This document shows, piece after piece, positions 1 to 6,542 of a DNA stretch of 64,000 nucleotides (position 1 is its first letter; the number at the start of each line of letters is the position of its first letter). This stretch comes from Elusimicrobia bacterium GWD2_63_28 (GTDB taxonomy: Bacteria; Elusimicrobiota; Elusimicrobia; Elusimicrobiales; UBA9959). The position numbers were made by a program, and so were the translations under genes. The DNA lies in the NCBI GenBank assembly GCA_001799895.1, contig MGUI01000070.1, positions 35,404 to 99,403 on the forward strand. The letters run 5' to 3'. Under the pieces are notes generated by a model. The model saw nothing but the letters and a program-made list of their open reading frames with translations, was not told the origin of the DNA and ran no database searches.

Positions 1-590
1 GCTTGCTTGTAACTAATAGTAAGTCCCTCTGGCAGAAGGCCTGGGAGTATAAAGACCACGGCAAAAACTTCGACGCCGTTTATAACCGCAAGCATGCGCC
101 GGGCTTTCGGTGGCTGCATGAATCTTTCGGCACCAACTGGCGCCTGACCGAGATGCAGGCCGCTATCGGGCGGCTGCAGTTAAAGAAGCTGCCCGGTTGG
201 ATAGCCGCCAGAAGAAAGAACGCGGCTATGCTTACGCGCTGCTTTAAGGCTATCCCGGCCTTGCGGCTTACGCTGCCGCCTAAAGAGATAGGGCACGCTT
301 ATTACAAATATTATGCCTTTGTCCGGCCTGAATTGCTGAAGAAAGGCTGGAACAGGGGCCGCATAATGAACGCGATAATTGCCGAGGGGATTCCCTGCTT
401 CAGCGGCAGCTGCAGTGAGATCTACCTGGAGAAGGCTTTTGACGGCATCCGCCCGCCGCGGCGGCTGCCGGTGGCTAAAGAATTAGGGGAGACCAGCCTG
501 ATGTTCATGGTTCACCCTACATTAACTCCTGGTGAGATGCGTTATACTTGCCGAGCCGTTGAAAAGGTGATGCGGGCAGCTGCTGTGTAG
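1..590 (+). CDS. DegT/DnrJ/EryC1/StrS sugar aminotransferase, 3' part
   Basis: C-terminal 195 residues of a PLP-dependent nucleotide-sugar aminotransferase; the start and the catalytic lysine lie before the window. Visible hallmarks are the DHGKNFDAVY stretch followed by FGTNWRLTEMQAAIG, which is the family's typical substrate/dimer segment after the PLP lysine. A helical tail runs to the stop at 588-590. The family transaminates 4-keto (or 3-keto) 6-deoxy nucleotide sugars. The next gene is a membrane nucleotide-sugar 4,6-dehydratase, so the likely substrate is its UDP-4-keto-6-deoxy-HexNAc product, as in bacillosamine-type pathways. That substrate is inferred from position. The cysteine pair in the CFSGSCSEIY stretch is not a known ligand motif. 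Confidence 0.85.
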   Translation, partial: LLVTNSKSLWQKAWEYKDHGKNFDAVYNRKHAPGFRWLHESFGTNWRLTEMQAAIGRLQLKKLPGWIAARRKNAAMLTRCFKAIPALRLTLPPKEIGHAYYKYYAFVRPELLKKGWNRGRIMNAIIAEGIPCFSGSCSEIYLEKAFDGIRPPRRLPVAKELGETSLMFMVHPTLTPGEMRYTCRAVEKVMRAAAV

Positions 591-613
591 TCTTGACTCG
601 TATCTTTTGTTAC

Positions 614-651
614 ATTGCGCAGTGGGGCGCATTATTGGGATAATATAGGGT
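614..651 (+). promoter_or_regulatory. Extended -10 promoter of the dehydratase gene
   Basis: TTGCGC at 615-620, an 18-base spacer, then TGGGATAAT at 636-644 (extended -10, TGn plus GATAAT), followed by ATAGGG. The ATG lies at 652, only seven bases after the -10 box, so a transcript starting at the usual distance would begin at or next to the start codon. No Shine-Dalgarno sequence precedes the ATG, which fits a leaderless mRNA. Confidence 0.55.
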
Positions 652-2571
652 ATGGGGAAAAAACTCGAAAAACATCGGTGGCTTATGGTTTTGTTTGGGG
701 ACATAGCCGCCATCTCTTTTGCGTACTATTTAGCCTTCCTTTTAAGATTCGACTTCGCAATCCCTCCGCAACAAGCCTATAACTTTTTGGCCACTTGGCC
801 GGTGGTTTTAATACTGCGGTTGGCCTCCTTCTACTATTTTGGGCTTTATAAAGGCATCTGGCGCTACGCCAGCATGGCGGACCTTACCGCTATGTTTAAG
901 GGCATAATTGCCAGCCAGCTTTTTATTGTAGCTACCATACTCTTTATCAAACACGGCGGGTTCCCTCGGTCAGTCCTTATCATCGACCCGGTCTTTTCAC
1001 TGATATTCATAGGCGGCATCCGCTTCGCTATTAGGGCCACGCGTCACCTGCGGTATAAAGAGGACGCCGCGGGTACCTCTCGCATGCTGATATTCGGCGC
1101 CGGGGACCTTGGCGAGGCGCTGTTGCGCGATATACAGCGCAACCCCGCAGGCCACAGGGTTGTGGGCTTCCTGGACGACAACGCCCTTAAGCACGGCCGT
1201 AGCATACACGGTGTGCCGGTGCTGGGCGGGCGCGACAAGATTGCCGAAGTGATAAAGAAAAAAGAGGTGGACGAGGTGCTTGTGGCCGTAAACCACAGCC
1301 GCGGCCGCCTTATAACCGATCTAATGGCAGTCTACTCTGCAGCGGGCAGCCCGCGCAAGGTAGAGTTTAAAACCCTGCCCACCATGAACGAGCTTATAAG
1401 CAAAACCCGCCTGGCCCCCGACATCCGCAAGATAGACGTTACCGACCTGATGCACCGCCGCATTGTTGACATCAACATGGGGCTGGTGAAGGCTGGCGTT
1501 AAGGATAAAACCATATTAGTAACCGGGGCCGGCGGCACTATAGGCGGGGAATTGGCCCGCCAGATATGCGCGCTAAAGCCGGGCAAGGTGATACTGCTTG
1601 AAAACCATAACACCGCGCTGTTCTACATAGACAAAGAACTGCGCGAGCGGGGCTACGGCGGCATTATTGTAACCGTGCCCGGCGATATCCGCGACGAAAG
1701 CCTTCTTAAAAACCTTTTTGCGCAGTACAAGCCCGCCTGGGTGCTGCACGCGGCCGCGCATAAACACGTGGGCCTTATGGAAGACAACCCCCAGGAGGCG
1801 GTAAAGAATAACACCCTGGGCACCTACATACTGGCCAAGACCGCCGCGGCTTACAATACCGAGCGTTTCCTGTATATCTCCACGGACAAGGCTGTGCGGC
1901 CCACCAGCGTTATGGGCGCCAGCAAGCGCCTTGGCGAAATGGCCCTGCGCTCGCTTAACGGCAACGGCACGAAGTTCATGTCTGTGCGCTTTGGCAATGT
2001 GCTGGGCAGCAGCGGCAGCGTGGTGAAGATATTCCAGGAGCAGATACTGAATGGCGGGCCGGTTACGGTTACGCATCCTGACGTAATACGCTATTTCATG
2101 ACCACCGAGGAAGCCGTCTCGCTGGTGCTTAACGCCTGCGCCCTTGGCGAGGGCGGCGAGATATTTGTGCTGAACATGGGCGAGCCGGTAAAGATACTGG
2201 ACCTGGCCCGCAACATGATAGTGCTTAACGGCCTGGTACCGGATAAGGACATTGAAATTAAATTTACCGGCCTTAAGCCAGGCGAGAAGATGTACGAAGA
2301 GCTGTTCCGGGAAGGGGATATAAGAAAGAACACCGGGCATAACGAGATCTTTGCCGCGGTGCCTTCTGAGGCTGGGGCCGGCCTGACGGATGCCCATCGC
2401 GATGAGCTGCAGCAGCTGGCGGCGCAGGCGGACATTAAAGTGATGCTGGCGAAGATTAAAGAGTTAATCCCGGCTTATACGGGGTGGCCGAGGAAGAGCG
2501 GGGAGAAGAATGAGGCCAAGCCTCGGGGAATTGAGGCTCGGCCTCGGGAGACCGAGAAAGAAGCGGAATGA
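652..2571 (+). CDS. Membrane nucleotide-sugar 4,6-dehydratase (CapD/WbpM/PglF family)
   Basis: 639 residues. The N-terminal 125 or so contain four predicted membrane segments (about 10-30, 44-64, 83-99, 107-125). A first Rossmann-like domain starts near 145 (LIFGAGDLGE). The catalytic SDR domain starts near 285 (TGAGGTIGGELARQ), with TDKAVRPTSVMGASKR near 411, the Met-type active site of this family. Members convert UDP-GlcNAc to the UDP-4-keto-6-deoxy sugar at the inner membrane. The preceding aminotransferase would use that product. The extreme C-terminus (EAKPRGIEARPRETEKEAE) is a charged tail outside the domain. It is encoded by two degenerate copies of the palindromic repeat that also ends rfbC and rfbD. 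Function is well supported; the exact sugar is not. Confidence 0.9.
   Translation: MGKKLEKHRWLMVLFGDIAAISFAYYLAFLLRFDFAIPPQQAYNFLATWPVVLILRLASFYYFGLYKGIWRYASMADLTAMFKGIIASQLFIVATILFIKHGGFPRSVLIIDPVFSLIFIGGIRFAIRATRHLRYKEDAAGTSRMLIFGAGDLGEALLRDIQRNPAGHRVVGFLDDNALKHGRSIHGVPVLGGRDKIAEVIKKKEVDEVLVAVNHSRGRLITDLMAVYSAAGSPRKVEFKTLPTMNELISKTRLAPDIRKIDVTDLMHRRIVDINMGLVKAGVKDKTILVTGAGGTIGGELARQICALKPGKVILLENHNTALFYIDKELRERGYGGIIVTVPGDIRDESLLKNLFAQYKPAWVLHAAAHKHVGLMEDNPQEAVKNNTLGTYILAKTAAAYNTERFLYISTDKAVRPTSVMGASKRLGEMALRSLNGNGTKFMSVRFGNVLGSSGSVVKIFQEQILNGGPVTVTHPDVIRYFMTTEEAVSLVLNACALGEGGEIFVLNMGEPVKILDLARNMIVLNGLVPDKDIEIKFTGLKPGEKMYEELFREGDIRKNTGHNEIFAAVPSEAGAGLTDAHRDELQQLAAQADIKVMLAKIKELIPAYTGWPRKSGEKNEAKPRGIEARPRETEKEAE
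2512..2548 (+). repeat. Two degenerate palindromic units inside the dehydratase C-terminus
   Basis: GAGGCCAAGCCTCGG (2512-2526) and GAGGCTCGGCCTCGG (2533-2547) resemble the two orientations of the 23-base palindrome core found at 4112, 6398 and 6500 (13 and 12 of 15 bases match). They encode EAKPR and EARPR. Together they also form a larger hairpin with the loop GGGGAATT. The 16 bases at 2521-2536 recur exactly at 3535-3550. Confidence 0.65.
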
Positions 2572-2575
2572 GTTG

Positions 2576-2611
2576 TTGCTTTTGTCTGAAAGTTTGTATT
2601 ATTTTATAGGG
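2576..2611 (+). promoter_or_regulatory. Probable promoter of the FecR-domain gene
   Basis: The AT-rich island TTTGTATTATTTTATAGGG (2593-2611) lies 32 bases before the ATG at 2643. It contains TATTTTATAGGG (2600-2611), a 12-base pattern that recurs with small changes ahead of several transcription units in this window. TTGCTT at 2576-2581 is a possible -35 (18-base spacer). GGGAGAAAT before the ATG holds a weak ribosome site. Confidence 0.4.
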
Positions 2612-2642
2612 TAAGGGACAGGTTGGGAGTACTGGGAGAAAT

Positions 2643-3461
2643 ATGAAATACTTAATGATGATGTGTTTTGCGGCTATGAGCGTTGTGCCGTCTTTTGCGG
2701 CGGAAACCGAACCGGTTGAGGCGTTTACCGCCAAACTGTTCAATTCAAAAGGCACTGTGGAGTACCTTAAGAAAGGCACATCCGCCTGGGCGACCATAAA
2801 GGCCCCCTTCATGCTTGAAGTGGGCGACCAGGTTAAGACCGGTCCCAAAAGCAGGGCCGATATCTATATAAAATACGGTTCCAAGATACGCCTTGGCGCC
2901 GAGACGGTGTTCGTTATCGGCAATGTGGCCCCTGAGGGCAATACTGTGGAAGTGCTCCGCGGCAAAATGAACGCCTGGATACGCAAATTCGTGGGCCGCG
3001 GCTTCACCGTGCGCACGCCCAGCGCCGTCTGCGCCGTGCGCGGCACGGTGTTCGGCGTGGAAGTTAGCGAGGCCGGCCAGACCACCTGGGACCTGTTCAG
3101 CGGCTCCGTACAGATTGCCGACAACCGCAACCGCACCATTGACCTGCAGCCCAACCAGCGGCTGGAAGTTACGCAGGCCGAGGGCGCGGCTGTGCCTGTA
3201 GCCCTTCCTGCGGACGTGAAGGCCCCTTCCGAACCGGCCAAAATCAAGGAAGAAAAGACCGAAATAAAGGCCGAGCAGGTTTTCATAGAGCAGCAGGCCG
3301 CGGCCGCTGTGGCCACCGAAGCGCCGAAGGAAGAAGTAAAGGCTGAGGAAGCCGCGCCGGTTGAAGAGATTGTGGCGCCTGTGGTTGTGGAACCGGTTAC
3401 CACCGTGATCCCTACGCAGACCGTTATTGAGACCATTGAGATGAGCCCTTCTAATCCGTAA
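2643..3461 (+). CDS. Secreted FecR-domain protein
   Basis: 272 residues. A signal peptide is evident (lysine, a hydrophobic core with several Met, then VVPSFA and a cut near residue 19). Residues about 55-155 form a FecR-like domain (LEVGDQVKTGPKSRADIYI, RLGAETVF, VLRGKMNAWIRK, FTVRTPSAVCAVRGTVFGV). This is the beta-rich periplasmic fold first known from FecR sigma regulators and common in stand-alone envelope proteins. The last 80 residues are rich in Ala, Glu, Pro and Val and are probably disordered. No sigma factor, anti-sigma helix or TonB receptor is nearby and there is no inner-membrane anchor, so a signalling role is unlikely. It may be a periplasmic or surface accessory of the glycan system, though that role is a guess. 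The gene has its own promoter and terminator. Confidence 0.8.
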   Translation: MKYLMMMCFAAMSVVPSFAAETEPVEAFTAKLFNSKGTVEYLKKGTSAWATIKAPFMLEVGDQVKTGPKSRADIYIKYGSKIRLGAETVFVIGNVAPEGNTVEVLRGKMNAWIRKFVGRGFTVRTPSAVCAVRGTVFGVEVSEAGQTTWDLFSGSVQIADNRNRTIDLQPNQRLEVTQAEGAAVPVALPADVKAPSEPAKIKEEKTEIKAEQVFIEQQAAAAVATEAPKEEVKAEEAAPVEEIVAPVVVEPVTTVIPTQTVIETIEMSPSNP

Positions 3462-3476
3462 TTGGAGTAGGACTTG

Positions 3477-3513
3477 AAAAAACAGGCTGCTGTAACAAGC
3501 AGCCTGTTTTTTA
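3477..3513 (+). terminator. Rho-independent terminator after the FecR gene
   Basis: AACAGGCTGCT (3481-3491), loop GTAACA, AGCAGCCTGTT (3498-3508), then TTTTATT. The stem is a perfect 11 bp with an upstream A-run, so it could also act from the other strand. Confidence 0.9.
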
Positions 3514-3525
3514 TTGGCGAGGGGA

Positions 3526-3559
3526 GCGTCCAGACCTCGGGGAATTGAGGACTGGACGC
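3526..3559 (+). repeat. Hairpin with GGGGAATT loop, related to the palindrome family
   Basis: GCGTCCAG-A-CCTC, loop GGGGAATT, GAGG-A-CTGGACGC: a 12-bp inverted repeat with one A-A mismatch. Its core 3535-3550 is identical to 2521-2536 in the coding tail of the dehydratase gene. It sits between the FecR terminator and the rhamnose promoter and has no T-run, so it is not a terminator. Confidence 0.7.
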
Positions 3560-3570
3560 GGAGAGATGGG

Positions 3571-3591
3571 AATATATATTATTTATAAGTC
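3571..3591 (+). promoter_or_regulatory. AT-rich promoter island directly at the first rmlC start
   Basis: AATATATATTATTTATAAGTC runs up to the ATG at 3592. TATATT (3575-3580) or TATTTA (3580-3585) could be the -10, and TTATTTATAAG recurs at 24739. The ATG follows within 6-11 bases and no Shine-Dalgarno is seen, suggesting a leaderless or near-leaderless transcript for the rhamnose operon. Confidence 0.45.
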
Positions 3592-4134
3592 ATGAAATTT
3601 GTGTTTAAAAAGACTGCCATTCAAGGGCTGCTGGTTATTAAGCCGGAGGCGCGGGGCGATGAGCGCGGGGCGGCGGCTGAGATCTACAAGGCTTCGGAGT
3701 TCCGCAAGGCCGGCATAAAGGAAACCTTTGTGCAGGAGAACCGCTCGGTTAGCCGCAAGGGCGTGCTGCGGGGGCTGCATTACCAGCGCGCGCCGCAGGC
3801 GCAGGCCCGGCTGGTGCGCTGCGGGCGCGGCAGGGCGTTCTGCGTAGCCGTAGACCTGCGGCCCAAGTCTAAAACCTACGGGCGCAGCTACGGCCTGGAG
3901 CTTTCCGGCGACAACTGGCTTATGCTTTACGCGCCGGCCGGCTTTGCCCATGGTTTCTGCGCGCTTACTGACGGTACTGAAGTAACTTACCTGTGCTCCA
4001 AGGAATTCTCTGAGGCCCATTACGCCGGCCTGCGCTGGAACGACCCGGCCCTGAAGATAAACTGGCCCATAAAGCGCCCAAAGGTGTCGCCCAAAGACGC
4101 CGCACTACAGTCTATCGAGGCTTCGCCTCGATAG
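3592..4134 (+). CDS. rmlC: dTDP-4-dehydrorhamnose 3,5-epimerase, copy 1
   Basis: 180 residues, normal RmlC length. The cupin signature is clear: [12 protein letters not shown] with the catalytic His63, then [13 protein letters not shown] and EVTYLCS with the conserved Tyr. It epimerises C3 and C5 of dTDP-4-keto-6-deoxyglucose in the cytoplasm on the way to dTDP-L-rhamnose. It is first in the rhamnose operon, eight bases before rmlA, and a second rmlC follows rmlA. The C-terminal SIEASPR and the stop codon are supplied by the palindromic repeat at 4112-4134. Homologues normally end in a different sequence, so the original stop was probably overwritten. The two copies differ throughout, so one may act on another 4-keto sugar. 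Confidence 0.9.
   Translation: MKFVFKKTAIQGLLVIKPEARGDERGAAAEIYKASEFRKAGIKETFVQENRSVSRKGVLRGLHYQRAPQAQARLVRCGRGRAFCVAVDLRPKSKTYGRSYGLELSGDNWLMLYAPAGFAHGFCALTDGTEVTYLCSKEFSEAHYAGLRWNDPALKINWPIKRPKVSPKDAALQSIEASPR
4112..4134 (+). repeat. Palindromic repeat unit (centre CTTCG), encodes the rmlC tail and stop
   Basis: Perfect 9-base arms CTATCGAGG and CCTCGATAG around the 5-base centre CTTCG. In the rmlC frame it reads as the end of SIEASPR followed by TAG. The same sequence, in the same frame, ends rmlD at 6398-6420. Confidence 0.95.
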
Positions 4135-4142
4135 GGAGGACT

Positions 4143-5018
4143 ATGAAAGGAATAATACTTGCGGGCGGTGCGGGAACCAGGCTGTACCCTATTACAAGCG
4201 TGGCCTGCAAACAATTGTTGCCGGTTTACGACAAGCCCATGATCTATTACCCGCTGTCGGCCTTGATGTTGGCCGGCATCCGGGAGATACTGATAATCTC
4301 CACGCCCAAAGACTTGCCGCGCTTTCAGGAGATATTCGGCGACGGCTCGGCCTGGGGGCTGAAGCTGGCCTACAAGGTGCAGCCGAAGCCGGAAGGGCTG
4401 GCCCAGGCCTTCCTGCTGGGCGAGGAATTCCTGAACGGGGAAGAAGCCTGCCTGGTGCTGGGCGATAATATCTTTTACGGCCACGCCCTGCCGGAGGCCT
4501 TCCAGAAGGCCGTTAAGGCCGCCAAGGGCGGGCGGGCCACGGTGTTCGGCTATTATGTCAACGACCCCGAGCGTTACGGCGTGGTGGCCTTCGACAAGAA
4601 GGGCAAGGCGACCTCCATAGAGGAGAAACCGAAAGAGCCCAAGTCTAACTATGCGGTTACTGGTTTATATTTCTACCCCAAAGACGTGGTGAAAGTGGCC
4701 AAGGGCATAAAGCCCAGCGCGCGCGGCGAACTTGAGATCACAGACTTGAACCGGGTTTATTTAAAGCGCGCAACCCTTAATGTGGAACTGCTGGGCCGCG
4801 GCTACGCCTGGCTGGATACCGGCACCTTTGAGAGCCTGCTGGAGGCGGGGGAATTTATATCTACCGTGGAGAAACGGCAGGGGTTGAAGATAGCCTGCAT
4901 AGAGGAAATTGCCTATAACTTTGGCTGGATAAACAAGGCCGGGCTGCTGAAGATAGCAGCGGGGCTAGATAAGAACAGCTATGGGAAGTATCTCCGCAAG
5001 GTTGCGGCGGGGGAATAA
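4143..5018 (+). CDS. rmlA: Glucose-1-phosphate thymidylyltransferase
   Basis: 291 residues, full RmlA length. The N-terminus [16 protein letters not shown] is the nucleotide-binding loop; [26 protein letters not shown] (metal and sugar-phosphate site) and [19 protein letters not shown] follow in the usual order. It makes dTDP-glucose from dTTP and glucose-1-phosphate, the first step of dTDP-rhamnose synthesis. It lies between the two rmlC genes. AGGGAGG just before the ATG is a good ribosome site and comes directly after the palindromic repeat. Confidence 0.95.
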   Translation: MKGIILAGGAGTRLYPITSVACKQLLPVYDKPMIYYPLSALMLAGIREILIISTPKDLPRFQEIFGDGSAWGLKLAYKVQPKPEGLAQAFLLGEEFLNGEEACLVLGDNIFYGHALPEAFQKAVKAAKGGRATVFGYYVNDPERYGVVAFDKKGKATSIEEKPKEPKSNYAVTGLYFYPKDVVKVAKGIKPSARGELEITDLNRVYLKRATLNVELLGRGYAWLDTGTFESLLEAGEFISTVEKRQGLKIACIEEIAYNFGWINKAGLLKIAAGLDKNSYGKYLRKVAAGE

Positions 5019-5026
5019 GGAATATT

Positions 5027-5569
5027 ATGCCTTTTGAGTTTGAGAAATTGGAGATTGAGGGGTTAGTGCTGGTAAAGCCCAGGGTATTCCCCGACGCGCG
5101 CGGGTTCTTTATTGAGACCTATAGACGAAAGGATTTTGCCGCGGCTGGTATCCCTCAGGAGTTCATACAGGATAATCACTCCAAATCAGGGCGCGGGGTG
5201 CTGCGCGGTATGCATTACCAGCGCGGCGCTGCCGCGCAGGGTAAACTGGTGCGCTGCATTGCCGGCGCCATACTGGACGTTGCCGTGGATATACGCCGGG
5301 ATTCGGCTACCTTCGGCAAGTGGGCAGCGGTAGAGCTCAGCGCCATAAATGCCCATATGCTGTACCTGCCCCCGGGCTTTGCGCACGGTTTTTTGGTGCT
5401 TAGCGATGCCACTGAAATCATTTATAAGTGCACTGCCGAGTATTCCCCCAAGGACGAGGGCGGCTTTAACTGGAACGACCCGACTGTGGGCGTGGAATGG
5501 GGCATAACCGACCCCATAATGTCCGATAGAGACCAGGAGTTGCCCCTGCTGAAGGACGCGGTGCTTTAA
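5027..5569 (+). CDS. rmlC: dTDP-4-dehydrorhamnose 3,5-epimerase, copy 2
   Basis: 180 residues. It carries the RmlC active-site run SKSGRGVLRGMHYQ with His63, then DVAVDIRRDSATFGKW, YLPPGFAHGFLVLSD and EIIYKCTAEYSPKDEGGFNWNDP. This copy is closer to classical RmlC than the one at 3592, since it keeps the full YSPKDEGG(F/I)(N/R)WNDP stretch. It is therefore the better candidate for the rhamnose pathway proper. It overlaps rmlD by one base (TAATG), so the two are probably translationally coupled. Confidence 0.93.
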   Translation: MPFEFEKLEIEGLVLVKPRVFPDARGFFIETYRRKDFAAAGIPQEFIQDNHSKSGRGVLRGMHYQRGAAAQGKLVRCIAGAILDVAVDIRRDSATFGKWAAVELSAINAHMLYLPPGFAHGFLVLSDATEIIYKCTAEYSPKDEGGFNWNDPTVGVEWGITDPIMSDRDQELPLLKDAVL

Positions 5570-6420
5570 TGCGCGTATTTATTACAGGCTCGAAAGGCCA
5601 GTTGGGGAGCGCCTTCGTGGAAAGGTTCAGCGCTAACGGCTGGGACTACGCCGCGGCTGACCTGGATACGCTGGATATTTCCAATCCCAATGCCGTGATG
5701 GACGCCCTGATGGCCTACCGCCCGGCGCTTATAATAAACTGCGCCGCCTATAATCTGGTGGACAAGGCTGAGACGGAAAAAGAGAAAGCCTACGCTGTTA
5801 ACGCCGAGGCTGTCCGTTATATGGCGCTGGCCGCCCGCAAGCTTGAAGCCACTTTTGTTCACTACGGCACGGACTATGTCTTTGACGGAACGAAGGGTGA
5901 GCCCTATAGTGAAGGGGACAAACCCAACCCGCTAAACGCCTATGGCCTCTCCAAACTTAAGGGCGAGGAATATGCGCTGCAGACGCCCGGCAGCCTGGTC
6001 TTCAGGCTGAGCTGGGTTTTCGGCAAGGGGAACCAGAACTTTATACACAAGCTGGCGGGCTGGGCTGAAAAACCGGGCCCGCTGAAGATATCTTCCGACG
6101 AGATTTCCGTGCCCACGTACGCCGAGGATATCGTGGATGTAACCCTTGAGGCCTTGAAATGCGGCCTGAGCGGCACCTGGCATTTAACCAATACCGGAGC
6201 CTGCTCGCGCTATGACTGGGCTAAACAGATCTTAAAAGAACGCGGCATAGAAAAAGAAGTAATCCCGGCCAGCATGGCGGATTTCAAACTGCCTGCCCGG
6301 CGGCCTGCCTTCTCGGCCATGTCCAACGCGGCTCTAACCCGCGAACTGGCCATAACAATCCCGACGTGGCAAGAAGCCACAGCAAAATTCATAAAGTCTA
6401 TCGAGGCTTCGCCTCGATAG
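5569..6420 (+). CDS. rmlD: dTDP-4-dehydrorhamnose reductase
   Basis: 283 residues. GSKGQLGSAF is the NAD(P)-binding turn, TDYVFDG is the substrate segment, and Y125-GLS-K129 is the SDR catalytic pair. It reduces the RmlC product to dTDP-L-rhamnose. The last residues SIEASPR and the TAG stop come from the palindromic repeat at 6398-6420 and match the rmlC tail exactly, although the proteins are unrelated. A 40-base copy of this gene's 3' end plus repeat recurs after it at 6483-6526, so the original reading frame may have been altered when the element arrived. Confidence 0.93.
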   Translation: MRVFITGSKGQLGSAFVERFSANGWDYAAADLDTLDISNPNAVMDALMAYRPALIINCAAYNLVDKAETEKEKAYAVNAEAVRYMALAARKLEATFVHYGTDYVFDGTKGEPYSEGDKPNPLNAYGLSKLKGEEYALQTPGSLVFRLSWVFGKGNQNFIHKLAGWAEKPGPLKISSDEISVPTYAEDIVDVTLEALKCGLSGTWHLTNTGACSRYDWAKQILKERGIEKEVIPASMADFKLPARRPAFSAMSNAALTRELAITIPTWQEATAKFIKSIEASPR

Positions 6421-6425
6421 GGGGG
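6381..6425 (+). repeat. Copy A of the tandem-duplicated rmlD end, with palindromic repeat
   Basis: The segment from AGCAAAATTCATAAAG (6381) through the palindrome at 6398-6420 (centre CTTCG) and a G-run is repeated about 100 bases downstream. Here it is coding and provides SIEASPR and the stop of rmlD. Confidence 0.9.
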
Positions 6426-6441
6426 TGTTCAGTATCGGCTA

Positions 6442-6463
6442 ATGTTCACTCTATGGTGAACAT
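6442..6463. promoter_or_regulatory. Inverted repeat, possible operator
   Basis: ATGTTCAC, six-base spacer TCTATG, GTGAACAT: perfect 8-base arms. A third GTGAACAT follows at 6473-6480. The element lies between the two palindrome copies upstream of rmlB. It has no T-run, so it is more like an operator or a remnant of a mobile unit than a terminator. Confidence 0.4.
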
Positions 6464-6482
6464 TGACAGCAAGTGAACATAG

Positions 6483-6536
6483 AGCAAAATTCATAAAGTC
6501 TATCGAGGCGAAGCCTCGATAGGGGGCTCGATAGGA
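6483..6536 (+). repeat. Copy B of the duplicated segment, palindrome centre inverted
   Basis: AGCAAAATTCATAAAG and the arms CTATCGAGG/CCTCGATAG (6500-6522) match copy A base for base, but the 5-base centre is CGAAG instead of CTTCG, its reverse complement. A partial unit GGGGGCTCGATAGGAG follows (6522-6537) and recurs at about 63424-63437. Non-coding; it lies directly before the rmlB ribosome site. Confidence 0.9.
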
Positions 6537-6542
6537 GAGAAT

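Noticed and set aside
3526..3559. Second terminator before rmlC
   Set aside because: The hairpin has no T-run on either strand and the real terminator ends at 3513.
6463..6491. Canonical promoter TTGACA (6463-6468) upstream of rmlB
   Set aside because: The -35 match is perfect but the base run at the 17-base distance (AAAATT) is a poor -10 and lies in the duplicated rmlD end, so I do not call a promoter.
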